From: Siphonodentalium dalli
Taxonomy: Eukaryota; Mollusca; Scaphopoda; Gadilida; Siphonodentaliidae
Assembly: GCA_032622095.1 (NCBI GenBank)
Contig: CP136061.1
Span: 20,772,991 to 20,836,990, forward strand
Reading direction: 5' to 3'
Length of the DNA: 64,000 nt
Shown: in pieces, positions 35,401 to 50,400 of the stretch
How the letters are laid out: each line of letters opens with the position of its first letter
Position numbering within the stretch: the stretch's first letter is position 1
Notes under the pieces: generated by a model
The model's database searches: none
The model's input: the letters and a program-made list of their open reading frames with translations, nothing else
Told to the model about the DNA's origin: nothing
Translations under genes and position numbers: made by a program

Positions 35401-38400
35401 TCATCCAATGAAGGTTACAAGGTCCTACATCATCCAATGAAGGTTACAAGGTCCTACATCATCCAATGAAGGTTACAAGGTCCTAGATCATCCAATGAAG
35501 GTTACAAGGTCCTACATCATCCAATCTGCATTATGAATGGAAGGTTACAAGGTCCTACATCATCCAATCTTCATTATGAATGCAAGGTTACAAGGTCCTA
35601 CATCATCCAATCTTCATTATGAATGGAAGGTTACAAGGTCCTACATCATCCAATGAAGGTTACAAGGTCCTACATCATCCAATGAAGGTTACAAGGACCT
35701 ACATCATCCAATGAAGGTTACAAGGTCCTACATCATCCAATCTTCTGGACATTTGCAGTATGAGGTCGCAGAGGGTGATTTTAGTCTGTACAGTGGGCTA
35801 GTATCACTAAATTCACTCTGCTTATTAGACCTCATTCTGCAAATGTCCGGCAACATATTTTAAGGTCAGATCATACTCATGTCTGAATGAACATCTTATC
35901 ACAACACTCATAGACAATAACCAATCAGGCAGACTGGTAATTGTCCTATATACATCGGTCGCTACATAAATTTACATAGCTTGCACCAGAACGTCCTTAG
36001 AGGCAGACACAATAAGGCAATAACCTTCTCAATAACCATCACTCACCTGTTTAGCCCTGACTTCAATTTCCGAGGCACCTTTAGGAATGACAAGTGGATC
36101 TGTATCCAGAGCTATCCCCTCATACAGCTCACCCTGCCCCAGTCGCCTAGCAACCGACTGCAGCACAGGCAGAAGAATCTCTGCTCTGTAAACTTTACTG
36201 AAATGAGAAGATCATTTGAGACAATTAAGTAATGTTTTTTTTTTTTTTTTTTTTATAATTGGAAGATGATTGCAGAGACTTGTCGTAAATTTCCGTGTAT
36301 AAGTCGCATGCGTGTATAAGACGCACCCCCATTTTTCAACCCCAAATCCTGCCTTTTGTGAAATACCTTTATGTAAGACACACCCAGTTTTAGATGCTGG
36401 AATTTCAAAAAACTGCCGTGGTACATGTAAGTATTGAGAGCAAGTATTCACACATCACATTTGGGGGGAGAAGAAATGAAGAAAGTTATTTACGTTAGAA
36501 TGCTTTCTTTCGGCAGCACAGTTACCGTTAAGTTCTGAAAACTTAACAACTTCCAACTAAAATCTGGTTTCGTAACTCTGACGTTTGCGCTTAATCCCAC
36601 GTTTATCCATAACGATCGAAGTATGTGAATATATATAGAAATTTACGGTATGAGGAAAGACACAAAATATCCTACCATTTATAGGAATATAAAATTGAGA
36701 CTCGGCTTACTGTTGTTTTAGGATAATGCTGGCATTGTTAATTTAGTTGTCGCCTAATTGTCACGGATCATGAATGCAAACGCTTTGGGCTAATAGTGAT
36801 GCAATGCACTCCTCAGTATTAAGTGTCAAATATACTCAATGTGGGGATTAAATGTTTGCACCCGAAGCATACAGCATAAAATAATGTTTATGTAATATCA
36901 ACAGGAGTTCGCGGCTTCGCACTGAAGCCTCATTAAAATATTTGGAGTCAAGGTTTTTATTATGCTCATTCCCGGGCTTTAAATAAACATTCCGATGTGA
37001 CGTAATCTGGTAGAAGTTTGTAGCCACGTGCAGCTTGTAAACAGTTTACTATGTCGCAACACTGGAGACATAAAAGCGATCACACCGCAGTCATTGAATG
37101 TGGGTCAATTGTGCACATGTCCAGAATTGTTACACAGTCAGGTCAAGGACGCCAACTGTTTGTGAATTTGCTGCTGTTAGCCGTTGAATTCTCAGATACT
37201 AATGCATATAATATGATAAATAACAGTGAAGATGGGGGTGTTTATTTGTATAATAAATGGTGTAATAATGAGTCCATTTCTTTTAGAGGTGAAACCGTAA
37301 GACGAGTCCATTTTGTTGTTTATTCAGAATTTGTACTTTCGGTTTCACCAATATCCGGTTATATCACACTTTCTTTCCGGGATTTTGGGAATAAAAGTTC
37401 ATAATAGTGAAGAGTAAGATAACTGTATTCAATATTTTAATTTAATGAATATTATCCTTCTTTGTGGAGAGTTTTGTGGCTGAATCTCCGCCGATATTTG
37501 CTGTGAATATCACCTTGTCTTCCCAACACTTGTGTACTTACCGGTCGTGGCTCAAACTCTCCGAAAATGAGTCAAGATTTCACCCCCATTTTAAGTTACC
37601 GTTGTATAAGGCGCACCAATATTCTGGGCTATATATTCAGGTAAAAAAGATGCGACTTATACACCGAAATTTACGGTAATTAACGTTTTAAGGGGCCACT
37701 TTCAATAAAAAAACATAGTCCTGAAGGGTACACAGGTTTTGAAAATGTGCTGAAGGGTAAATTTTTAACTGAAAACAAACTGCTGATCGGTACCAGACTT
37801 TCTAGAACACAGAGCTATAGTTGCTTTTTTAGGTCAGTTTCTCTATATCCCCAAATTGGCAGATGACACAATGCATAATCGAGGTGCCCAATGGGTGCAC
37901 ATCACGATCTTCACCATTTGGGAACTTAAATCTGAGTCTGGGTCTCCCAGCAGATGATTCCATGCAGAATGAGGTCCCCAGAGGATGAATTTGGTGAAGC
38001 TAGTCCACTGTGCAGAGTAGAGTCACTAAATTCACCCTCTGGGGACCTCATTCTACAAGTGTCTGCTCCATATTTTGAATCTTGGGAAACACACCATATA
38101 CTGATTACTTTCCTTTAACATGACGTGAGCTATTGACAGTCAAAGTTGGCCAAACAAGACCTTCCAGACATTAGAAAATGTTTACTAAGGAAGTCTTGTC
38201 ATCGACTCATGTGTCACTCCCTATCCACGCATGTATAAAACAAAGGAAACAAACAAATTAAAACCATAGACTTTGATAAGCCACTGACAAACTTGCCCAG
38301 ATATTTAAGTCTGCGTGTTCTACCTGTGTCTGAAACATTACTCCAAGTGGAGCAAGATGCACAATGCAACACATAAACCGTTAAAGGTACTCAGTCCGAT

Positions 38401-41400
38401 TAGACGCTCCTAAATTACTATTTCTTTGGCTTTGAGGGTAGAAATATTTGATTCGAGTCGGGGAACCCACCCATCAAAGCTCAGAGTGATAAGATATCAA
38501 TTTTTTAAATCTATTAATTTTCGGAGATGTGGGCCACAAGTTGACAGAATCACGTGCTCAAAACGGACAAACTGTGAGTGTAAGATGGATAACTCTAAAA
38601 TCAAGTGGGTACTGTTAACAATAATAACCACTTGATTTTAGAGTTATCCATCTTACACCCACAATTTGTCCATTTTGAGCATGTGGTTCTGCCAACTTGT
38701 GGCCCACATCTCCGAAAATTAATAGATTTCAAAAATCGATATCTAATCACTCTGAGCTTGACTCCAATCAAATAGTTTTTACCCCCAAAGCCAAAGAAAT
38801 AGTAATTTAGGAGCGTCTAATCGGATTGAGTACCTTTAACATCCCGTCGCCAAATTGTGACAGTTTAACATGTTGAGACATAAATATATCATAAAATGTC
38901 TTTTCCTGTTCAATCAAAGGTTTTATTGGAAGCAAACCATAATTTTTGTCTTCTGAACTCTTCAAACAAATGAAATAATTCAGTTAAAGTGTACTAAATT
39001 ACAACACATTGCCTGCTGCACGAAAAATCATAACCAGACTCACCAGTACTCCTTGTATACGGTATCAGACTCACCAGTACTCCTTGTATACGGTGTATGA
39101 TTCAATCCTCTCTACATTCAGTTTCCTCTTTCCCCAGTCATTCTTCACTAATTCCATACATTTCCATAGCAACAAGAAAGATTTTAGGTAGTTGTAAGCT
39201 TCTATTGGCTGTTGCGTTCTCGATATCTGTCTGGTCTGGAGAGCCACTGAAAGTGAAGCAATCAAAATTAAAATATTAATTGTCCTGGGCAAACATCATA
39301 CATAGATGACTTAATCAATAAACACTAGAAATTTATAAAAGACAGGTTTTTAGTCCAGGCTATTCACCCAGTTTCAGTAATGTTTAAGAAGTAAGAATTT
39401 TTGAAACCCCAAAATTCTAGTTATGTCTTTCTGTTAGTTATTTTAGCAATAATGACTATAGGCACTCAGATATTCATCTGGCCGGAGGACAAATTTGAAT
39501 GAAGCACAGTGTCATTGACAATGCAAGTAAAATACGTCACGTGGTTCCAGGAGTTGCATAATCGAGTCAACTGGAACATTGTTTTCTATAGACGCGGTTA
39601 ACAGGAAGTAGTTCTGGTGCTGTTACAAGCCTTGAAATAGTGTGCCTGTCATTTACAGAATGAGGTCCCCAGAGGGTGAATTTAGTGATGCTACCCCACA
39701 TAGCGGGCTAGCATCACCAAATTCACCCTATGGGAACCTCATTCTGCTGAGATGTAAGCAGAATGAGGTCCCCAGAGGGTGAATTTGGTGATGCTAGCCC
39801 ACTATGCGGGGTAGCATCACTAAATTCACCCTCTGGGGACCTCATTCTGCAAATGACAGACACACTATTTCAAGGCTCGTGCTGTTATGAACAACGACAT
39901 GGAACGTATCGTATCCAGAGATTTGATCACTGAAAAAAGGATATCTCACCTCAAAACATATTATGTCAATAAAAGTTATTTTCATGCCGATTCTTTTACA
40001 GTTTTTAGTGGATTAAATTACAATTGAAATAATATACCGTTTCGTTGGATATTCAGGGATTTGGCGGCTCGTTCAAAAACTGTTTTCATGCTTGAATACT
40101 CGAATATTCAACTCAACAGAGTGTGTTTATCTCCTAAATATTAGCTAAATAAACACATGAATGAATGGCAATCAAGTAACTAACAATCAGTGAGTATCAT
40201 ATCGGTTATCAAAGGGATTATTGCTCCATACACAGCATCATATGTCTCTAGAGTCGGATAACGATGCTCAAGTCTGGAGTATGTCAGATATTTGCAGAAT
40301 AATGTCCCCAGAGGGTGAATTTATGATGCTATCCCACACAGTGGGCTAGCATTACCAAATTCACCCTCTGTGGACCTCATTCTGCTTGGGCCTCATCTTC
40401 TGGGAAGTATCTATAGTCCCAAATTAACATTGTTTTTAGTTACCTTTTCCCTTCTGTTCAGTTTCTATATTCCCTAATTAAGATAGAATGCATAATCGAG
40501 GTGACTAATGGGTGAACATCACCAACTTCAAATGGGAACTTCAATCTGATCCTAGGTATCCCATGAATTTGGTGATGCTAGCCCACCATGTGGGATAGCT
40601 TCAATAAATTCACACTCTGGGGGCTGATTTACCTCTCATATCCATGGTGCTGCTGGATAGTCGACTACAGCTGCTGCCGGGTCGCGACGGAACCAACGAT
40701 TCTCGTTCAGCGTCTTCAGTTTTGCTGGGATGATTATCGGAACCGTTCTGTAGAACATCCTCCATTAACAGAGACACACCGAGGATCTCTCCATTTGCTA
40801 CATGTCTACAAACAGTGAAGTAGGTGATACATTATTATCACTATTAAGCCCAATTAATGCCTCATGGTTTCTATAACTGCATGACAAAATTCTCCCTTTT
40901 GCTACAGTGATCTAACCACTGCTGCCGTATGAATAATATAAAGATTTTTTTTCACTTTCAATTTTCTGCTGGAGACAACTTATTTAGGTATTTCTCTGAC
41001 AAACTAAGCATATTTAGTGTTGAAACGTTTAGCGATTTTAAGGAATCGACTAGTCGCCAGAGGTAATCGACTACTAATCGACTAGTCGGACCCCTTCTAA
41101 GAGTTCCCGTTTCTATGCCCATATGACATATAAAATGGGCCATGTGGCATCGCAGTTTTGAGTATCCAACTCTTCGTTTCAAACAGAAAAGCACGTGAAC
41201 TATATAATCTCCCGTTTGCCTGTGAGTCTCCCAATTTGATGTCTTAAACACGGCTCTCCTGCAACCTCTATATAATCTCACGGTTTGGGGAATGCAGGTA
41301 ATAAAAACATTTTATTTAAACAAAATTGACACCGGTAACCAGTAAATAGGCAAGTCTCATTCGCAAGTCTTGCTAACACGATGTCGGGTGTGTTCTATTG

Positions 41401-44400
41401 TCTCTCTGAATAGGCACCTTATGTCGCGGGGGAGGGGGTATGGGTATTAGAATCTATTCAGTTTTCGGTAATTATGTTTCGTATATCATTGAAGCCATTT
41501 TGGTGCATCATTACTCTAGTGAGAAGTTATCACTGGTCAATTGCGTCACATCGAACTAGAGTGCTCAGTCAGCAGCGACACTCCATTTCTGTGATGATCA
41601 AAATAAAAGATACCGCGCCTACACGTGCATACATATGGTTCAGTTCAGGTCATGGAGTTCACCGCCCGTGCATGACTGATGGCAGTGGCATTGTTAAAGG
41701 AACAATGCAATAAGGCTTTTAGATTACGTGATAATATGGCCGTCAGGGTTGGGGCGATTACATGACAATGTAATCGATTACGATTACAATTACCTTTGAT
41801 TTACATGATTACGATTACGATTACTGATTACATTTTTTCCAATGTAATCGATTACGATTACAATTACTTTAGTAAATGTAATCGATTACTTTTTGATTAC
41901 ATCTGATTACAATTGTTAGTTTCCAACCATTTTGATCGCATAGGAATACATAATTAAATAATTCAAATTAACATTACAAATTTGATTGAATAAAGACATC
42001 ACTGCATAACATGGAAACAAGAAACGACTGAAACTATAGAAAGATGAAAGCAATAAAATAAACATATAAACTTTTTTACATTTACATGTATTGGAAAGGT
42101 TTCATCATGAAGTTATGCACCAATTTATAGGGAATACATTATGTTTTATGTGTATTTATTTATGTAAATATATTTTAATATATTTTAAATTTTCTTACAT
42201 GTATTCAAACTAACGCATAATATTTATGAAAATATCACCAGAAACAATTATAAATTATTTGCATGTTCTGTTAGATTCAATACCCAACACAATGAAGATA
42301 ACACTAAGATTTATTTGATGATCATCCATTGTTAATCCTGATGAGGATTAAATGAGGCTTAACTCCATGAGTGCAGTAAATGACAAACCAGCTAATTAGG
42401 TCTACCGATGTACATCACACCTGCTTTGTTCAGTTAATTAGCCCTATTGTACCAGTTTGACTCTACAGCCATTGTCTGCAGCAGTCCCAATTCAATTTAA
42501 TCATAATTGAAGTTGGCTAGCCTATTTATTCATATTGGAACATTTCACTGTCTGTATCACAAGTTTGTTGCCATTCATGTTGTATTCAACAATTGTGTGT
42601 TGTTATCTCTGTCCACTGCCAGAATATACATACACACTGTACCACTAACATAACACATGACATAATTGTACTAACTTTCTAATATGTTGTTTGTATCTTT
42701 ACACACTCCACAGTATGATACTATGAGTATCCAATAGCCATCCATATGGATATTTTAGTAAAAGTAATCAAAAAGTAATCAAAATGTAATCATGATTGCA
42801 GGTACATTTGAAAGTAATCGATTACGATTACGATTACTTGTAATCAAGAAATGTCATGATTACTGATTACAGACGATTACTCCAAATTTTGTAATCGATT
42901 ACTTTGATTACGATTACTGATTACGATTACCCCAACCCTGATGGCCGTGCAATGGCACTGCCGTCATGATAGCACATAGGTAGTGCTTTTTTCCCCGACT
43001 AATCGACTAGAAGATTTTGGGATCGACTAATTTAATAATCGCGTCGACTTCGACTAGTCGTTAATTGTTTCAACATTAAGCATATTTAATAAAAAAAAAA
43101 TTCCCATATTCCCATTGTAGTCGAGAAATGTCTGTTAGATACATACACTGTTTACCTGGGGACTGATTCCAATGTGTTTGCTCTAAAGGCAAAATGTGGA
43201 CTGATTTTAACATCTCTGTGGAAATGGATACCCTGTGCTGTAACTGAGCTTCACATTAAAGGGACCCAAGGCAATCACAATAAATAAAGGTGCAAAAATT
43301 ATCAAAGTCTCTAAAAACATCCCCATGAAGAACATGGAGACAAAGATAAACTTTGTTCTTATATTCATTATTAATGGTTCTCATATAAAAAAAATTTGTG
43401 TGTTGAAACCATTGTTATATAAACAAATCTTGTAACACTAAGCATGTGGTATATGAAATATGATGCTTGAAGTTGATGTCGTTTTAGGATGATGAATATT
43501 TACCTATCGACATCCCGGAGTCCAGACAAACACAGCTGTATATAGTACTCAATCTGGTGGCTCTGATAGAAAGTCAGCTGGTATGGACCATTCCTGAAAC
43601 AAAAATGTGCACAATACGACTAAATTTATCAAGAAAGTTAAATAATGAACTAAGTATATATGTCTGAAAAGTTTCTTGAAAAACCAAAGTATAATTTCCA
43701 TGGACAGTTTTTACCAGATCTCAATCGAGGCTTTGAATATTTTCGACACCACATATGAGGTATCTTTTATTCAAGTTACAATATCTTGATCAAGAACAAA
43801 TATCTTTGTGGTGACCTAAATTGAACAGTTTTGTAATATGTGGTAATATACGTCATAAACATATATTTGGGAATTTGCAAACAATATCCATACATCTAAT
43901 ATACTACGATGACCTTTAACTATATTTATCGGGAGCTACATGTATATATTCTCATCCAATGCACACTACGATGACCTTTAACTATATTTATCGGGAACTA
44001 CAGGTATATATACTCATCCAATGCATGCTACGATGACCTTTATCTATATTTGTGTAACTATGGGTGTGTAACTTCTCTGTATACTCAATATATACAAGTA
44101 TATACCTTATACTATTATCGCATAATTAAAACTTCACATAACCGATGAATAATCAACCGTTCTACTATCCTAACTGTTTTTGTTGACTTTTAGATAGCCG
44201 TGGGTTCACGCCTTCCGGTTACCAGTCGATGCATCACGTGGGTTTTTATCTGCCTGTTTTTATCGGTGTGTCGGTGTGGTGCTTGCGGACCTTGCCAATA
44301 AGTTATCATTCCTGACATCCCCTTTGGCATAATTGCCATAAACCATAAAACAAATATCTTTGTGGTGACCTAAATTGAACAGTTTTGTAATTTCCCCCAG

Positions 44401-47400
44401 CACATTTTGTATTTAATTAATATTGTACTTAGTTTAAGCTTCCTATAAAAGACATATAATGATAGAGGTCCAGGCAGTAGAATCAGCAATATAAGCATAC
44501 TTTATAACCAACCTAATTATTATGATAATACATCGCATACTTCTTAACCAACCTCACTATTATGTTCATACATCACATACTTTATAACCAACCTAATTAT
44601 TATGTTCATACATCATTTTTGTTTTGGAATAAAGTATATCTAACCTTTCATCATGGGAGCTGCGCTGGTGCAGCATTAACGATCCCATGCCAGGGCATTC
44701 TCTTATATACGCGAGTCTCCCATGGGGAGCCTAACATATATAAGAGAATGCACTGGCTTACAAGGTCAAGGTAAATATTGTTAGGCCAATATATTCTCTT
44801 AAGTATGAGAGGCCCAATGTATTCTCTTATATGAGGGGCTCCCTATGGGAGACTCGCATATATAAAAGAATGCACTGGCACAGGGTATCATAAAATTTCT
44901 GGAAGCTCCAGTCATTGAAGGGTTAAGCTAATTAGTAGTGCACATATCGTACCTTCCGATAAATGACCTATAAGGATAGAGATCTCGAGCTGTGAAGTCT
45001 CTGGGTTCTAGAGGTTCCGGTACAGCGAGGTACATGGCAGCCAGTCCTGGTCTCTGTATGTTACTCACAGCTGGTAAGGCTGTGTGAAGGTTGTTGACCA
45101 AAGACTGCAAATATAAGAGTATAAATGAAACTGTTGTAAGTAAAAAAAATGGTCTTGGTATGTTAATTAAAGCTGGCAATTAAGGCTGTATGTATATGAA
45201 TTGTAACTTGAATAAAAAATATTTAAAAAAATAAATTAAGGCTGTATGTAGATTGTTGGTCAAAGATTAAAAAAAGTAAAAAAAAAAACCGGCTCCTTGA
45301 CCACATTGTGATAGTTACAGTTATGCCCTGTGCCAATGCATTCTCTTATATATGCGAGTCGACCATAGGTCGCCTCGCATATATAAGAGAATGCATTGGC
45401 CTAAAAAAAATCTTTTTTTAACACTTTTTACCATTTTTTCTTACATTCTTTAACAATTTTATAATTTTTAATGTGTTAAGCCAATGCATTCTCTTATATA
45501 TGCGAGGCGACCTATGGTCGACTCACATATATAAGAGAATGCATTGGCACAGGGCCGTTCTGTTGGGTAAAGGGTTAATAGTTGCAGGCCTGCAGACTTA
45601 AAATTATGTGTAACCTATATTTCGTTCACTTGGTTTGTGCTTAGGTAAACTATACAATAGGTTAGCAGAAGAGTTACTCAAACAGTTATTATCACCACAA
45701 CTGGTATTATGGCTAACTCATTAAACTACTGTAATAATTATGAATGTCTCATTTTGGGACTTGCTTGAGCAAAAATTAAGGTGAGAATCAGTTATTGCGA
45801 GACCTATATAACACTTTGGCAAGATATGTTCTTTTTTCATGGCATTTTCATTTTAGATAATCTCCAGGCGAACTGAATGGTCGTTTGCCTCAAATTTGTA
45901 GGTCTGTGATTGCAACAATTTAAATATTTGGTCCAGTTTATATTTTGCAATATATGATTATCTATTAGCCTTTCAGAGTCTAAGTCAATTCTTGGGTGTT
46001 TGGTGATTCTTGAAGTTAGATTGGTCGGGTTTAATGTTATTTCAGTTGCTATCTGTCACAGTGTTGTCAGTTTTATAAGTGAAGGAGGAAAGACAACACA
46101 GATGGTTTATTTCACTTCAATTAGAAACCAAATATAATATATAGGTGCCATAACTTCAGTGTTTCTCAATAAAGTACAAACACATGGTATTTAACCCTGC
46201 CATGACTGGAGCTTGCTGAATTTTTGCGAAAACCCTTCCCAATGCATTCTCTTATATAAGTGAGTCACCCATAGGGCGCCTCGTATATATAATAGAATGC
46301 ATTGGCCTAACAATATTTACCTTGATCTTGTAAGCCAGTGCATTCTCTTATATATGCGAGGTTCCCTATGGGAGACATGCATATATAAGTGAATGCACTG
46401 GCACAGGATCTTTAATGCTGCACCAGCGCAGCTCCCAACATCAAAGGGTTAATGACATGATCGGGGAATCGAAACACTTGCCTTGAATGCGTCGACATTC
46501 CCTGTGGACAGGAATGTCTCAGAAACACTATGACGAACTGCAGAATCAAACTCAAGGAACATGACATTTCTTCTGGCAGTTAAAAGTCGACCTATGGTTT
46601 CGGGACTCGCAGAATCCAGCATTCCAGATATATGCTTCTGAATTTCCCTGAGTTCAGCACCTGTAGAAATGTTATATATGTGTATGTGTTTTATATATTA
46701 AATAATCATATATAGAATAATTTTTTTGAAAATATTGACTAACAATTTGGTTTTGCTAGAACATTGTTGATTTTACCCAAAGGGAATACTCAACATATTT
46801 AAGGGCACCCAAACTATTGACAACAATGTACAGTTATGTGATTTCAGAAATGTAACACTGCATATGTAAATTATTAATCTTTATCCAGTTCTATGATTAA
46901 CAATCTTTTTTGAGATAAACATACAAACAATTAATTAATCGATCAACTAGAGAACAAAGGTTTCATATATATTTCTAATTATTTTACCTTTATCCAAAGC
47001 TATCTGTATTGTCGATGGAATTGTTTAAGGGAAAATCATGTTTCCTTGATGATGTTACGCTGTATAAACAATTGTGCCAAATCAGAAACATATAAATTGC
47101 TTCGCCTACACCTTGAAATACTGGGCATTAACCCGAAAAAAAATTATTTGAGTCTCGGACAATTTTTTTTTCTATATCAATAAGGAAGGGAGGGAGGACT
47201 GTTTTTATATTTAGTGCACTTTGTAAGCATGGACTATGATAGCTTCCCCTGTCTAGTAATAGTCAGAAAATGTAGAGGGAACTTTGTTGTGCATATACAC
47301 TCATTTAATCTGATATAAAAATTAAATTGTGCTACCAGTATATGACACAGGGATTACCCCTGGCCATTCACAATTGTTATTGTTGTCTGTAAATTGACAC

Positions 47401-50400
47401 TTCTCCATAAAAGCAATTGAACCTAAAATTACTCCAATGTCTTTCAATTGTTCTGGAGTTACAATTAGAATTAGAATTAACATTCTTACCAACTCCTTCA
47501 GTTCCTCCCCAATCTGCTGAAACAAATTCCATCCGACGAGATCCAAGCCGGGCATGTGAACTTCCAAGTCTGGCATGGGCACAAAGATACTGTAACATGT
47601 CATGAAGTGCCGACACAATAACGAGGGTGCTGGAGAGGGCTCGTAAACATGCATCATCATCCAGAGCCTTAAACATGATTAATGTCTCCGAGTGGTGTGG
47701 TATAAACCATATGTTCAGCACATATCGGCCATCTTCTGACAAAATCCTGCGTGGACGTCTCTTCAGGGCTCTGAAATATATCAATAAGAGACTTCAATAC
47801 GAGGCTGACAAAAGCACAGACTACCAACGACTTCGCATTAATCAGTGCGGAACAAATACGAGGAAATCCCATTTATCTTCTTAATATCAGTTTCAGCCAG
47901 TCACAGGCCTTAAAATATGGTGCTGGATATTTGCAGAATGAGGTCCCCAGAGGGTAAATTAGTGACGTTACCCCACACAATGGACTAGCGTAACCATATT
48001 CATCCCCTGGGGACCTCATTCTGCATGGCCTCATCCGGTATGGAAGACCTGGACTTAGATTTAAGTTCCCAGATGGTGAAGATAGTGATGTGCCCCTATT
48101 GGGCACCCCAATTATGCATTATTACGTCTGCCAATTTGGAGATATAGAGACACTAAACTAAATAGAAAAAGAAACTTTCTAAAGAAACTAAAAAAACTAG
48201 TTAATTTTGTGACAAAGATACTTTCCAGAGATGATGAGGTCATAACAGAATGAGGTTCCCAGAGGGAGAATTTAGTGATGCCAGTGATGGACATTCAATT
48301 GGAGATTGACGGAAAGATATTTCACAATTCTGTTGAACGGTACGTCACGGGAATGTGCATACACTCTATTAGATGCATTTTCTTCTCATTATTTGATTGT
48401 GTTTGCTCAGTTTTGACTTGAAGTGACAGTTCTAATGTCATTTGCGAAAGTTCAGGTCAAAGACCTTTAATAAAACCCCTGTTTTATAGCTGAGAAAGCT
48501 GTGATAGCATAATTCTGCAATAGTCCATCTCCTATTCCGTGTTTTGAATCGATGTGGAATTCCCCACTAGTGACGTTGGAAGATTTTATTTACTGAGCAC
48601 GGAAATTGTATATATTGTTATATTTTGAAGAAATGATGTCTTTGATTGTCGATCCACTGTTTACAAAAGATGACAACGTGTTTTATTTAATAGATAATTA
48701 TTACATAGAGATAAAAACGGGACACATAACTAAATCTTATCATTTCGGCAAGTAAGATTATTTGATATTCGATTCGATATATTTGATTCTTTTTCATATG
48801 TTTTGAGAGCTATTCGGTTCGAATTTCGATTCGATCAAAAACCCACTATTCGCAGGGGCCCAAGGCACAATTTCAGGAATAATTTGACATAATCTACTGA
48901 TAGTTAAGCTGGAGGTATAAGATATTTTTGCTAATGATTTTACTTATTTGTCATTTTGAGAATATTTCACTTTTGTTTGAATAGAAGATAAGACTTACCT
49001 CGGATCAGGTTCCATTCCATCTAAAGTATCATCCTCCGTTTTCTTTTCATTTTGCTCTCCAAGCATAAAGTACGTGTCTCTGTAATTAAAAATTAATAAG
49101 TACATGGAAGGAGAGCTTTATTTAGAAAATTCTTTGTTGGAAAAGAAGTTTAAGGGAGGGAAAATCTAATCACACCTATCGATCAAGCTTGATTACCTGT
49201 CAATCAAGAATAATTTTTATCCATTCTTATTGCCTTTTATGGCACATCTACAGAGGGTTGCTAACCTATGTCCAACTAAGGCTGCAGAGGTACTCTACTT
49301 TGAGAAACACTTCTTCATGCCATCTATGTAACTTCGGCTAATTTAATTCTAACAGAATAGTATGTGTCCTTAATGGCTAAACACTGATATAACAAGAGTA
49401 GGAACCATCACTAGTGCATGGCAAAATATGCCTGTGGTAATTTCAACAAAGGGCCATAACTCTGGTAAAGCGGAACCCAAATTCGAACTTGACCAGTATT
49501 TTGGGGTAGCAAACTCACATACCAAATTTCATTCCATTCAGTTCAGACTTTAATACTAAAGTTATGATCTGGAAACGAAAATTCTGTGCAAATTCCAACA
49601 AAAAGGGCCATAACTCTGTGAAAATTGGTGGGCAGAATCTTAATTGAAACTTGAGCTGTATTGTGTGTTATTAACCCACATACCAAATCTAAATCTATTC
49701 AATAAAGACTATCTAAAGTTATTATCTGGAAACCAAAAGAAAATGGACAATAGATGGATGGCACACCCAATAACATAATACATCCCTTTTTTTTTTAAAC
49801 GGCTATATAAAAATCATCCCTTGCATCGAGACAATTGAGAATTCTATAGTTTTGAGTACACAGATAGACAAAGGGTCACTACATAATGAGAATGGCATTG
49901 CCTCAGTCTGACAATTGTGATATAAATAATAGCAGAATTACCTGACATTCGGAAAGTCATCCAGCAAATTGATTATACTGTTGTGATAATAGATGATTTG
50001 CCCTCTCATAGAATACTGCGCAATTCTTGAATTATACCGTTCACAGAATAATGATACCATTTTTCTGAAATGAGATAATAGTAATGCGATAAGCATCAAC
50101 AAACCGCTAACAGATAATTCAAATTAAATGTTATTCCATGGCTTTAGAATTTTTGAAACTCGAATTAATTGTTTAACTATACAGGTAATATACATGCTTT
50201 TTGTCTTTGTTGTTTCCTTTGGTACTTATTACATTAGAGATTAATATTATTAACCATAAGGTGTCTGACCTGTTTGTGCCCTCTGAATATAATGGCCTTA
50301 GTAGGAACATCCAGTTATATTCTGTATTTCGCCGGTGTTGGTCTCGATATATTGGTCAGTATCTGAGACTTGTTTGACATGGTATGATAGGTCAGATGTT

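Noticed and set aside
34396-35742. 29-bp direct repeats resembling a CRISPR array by unit length
   Set aside because: Units are contiguous with no spacers, in a eukaryotic intron, with no cas-like genes.
36240-36256. Oligo-T tract as a retrotransposon poly(A) tail
   Set aside because: No LINE or SINE sequence adjoins it and no target duplication is visible.
37051-37404. 117-codon frame inside the TIR element
   Set aside because: No recognised domain, and I could not follow it as a conserved frame in the other copy of the element.
48290-48860. Possible hAT element beginning CAGTGATGGACATTC
   Set aside because: No matching inverted end or 8-bp duplication was found downstream.
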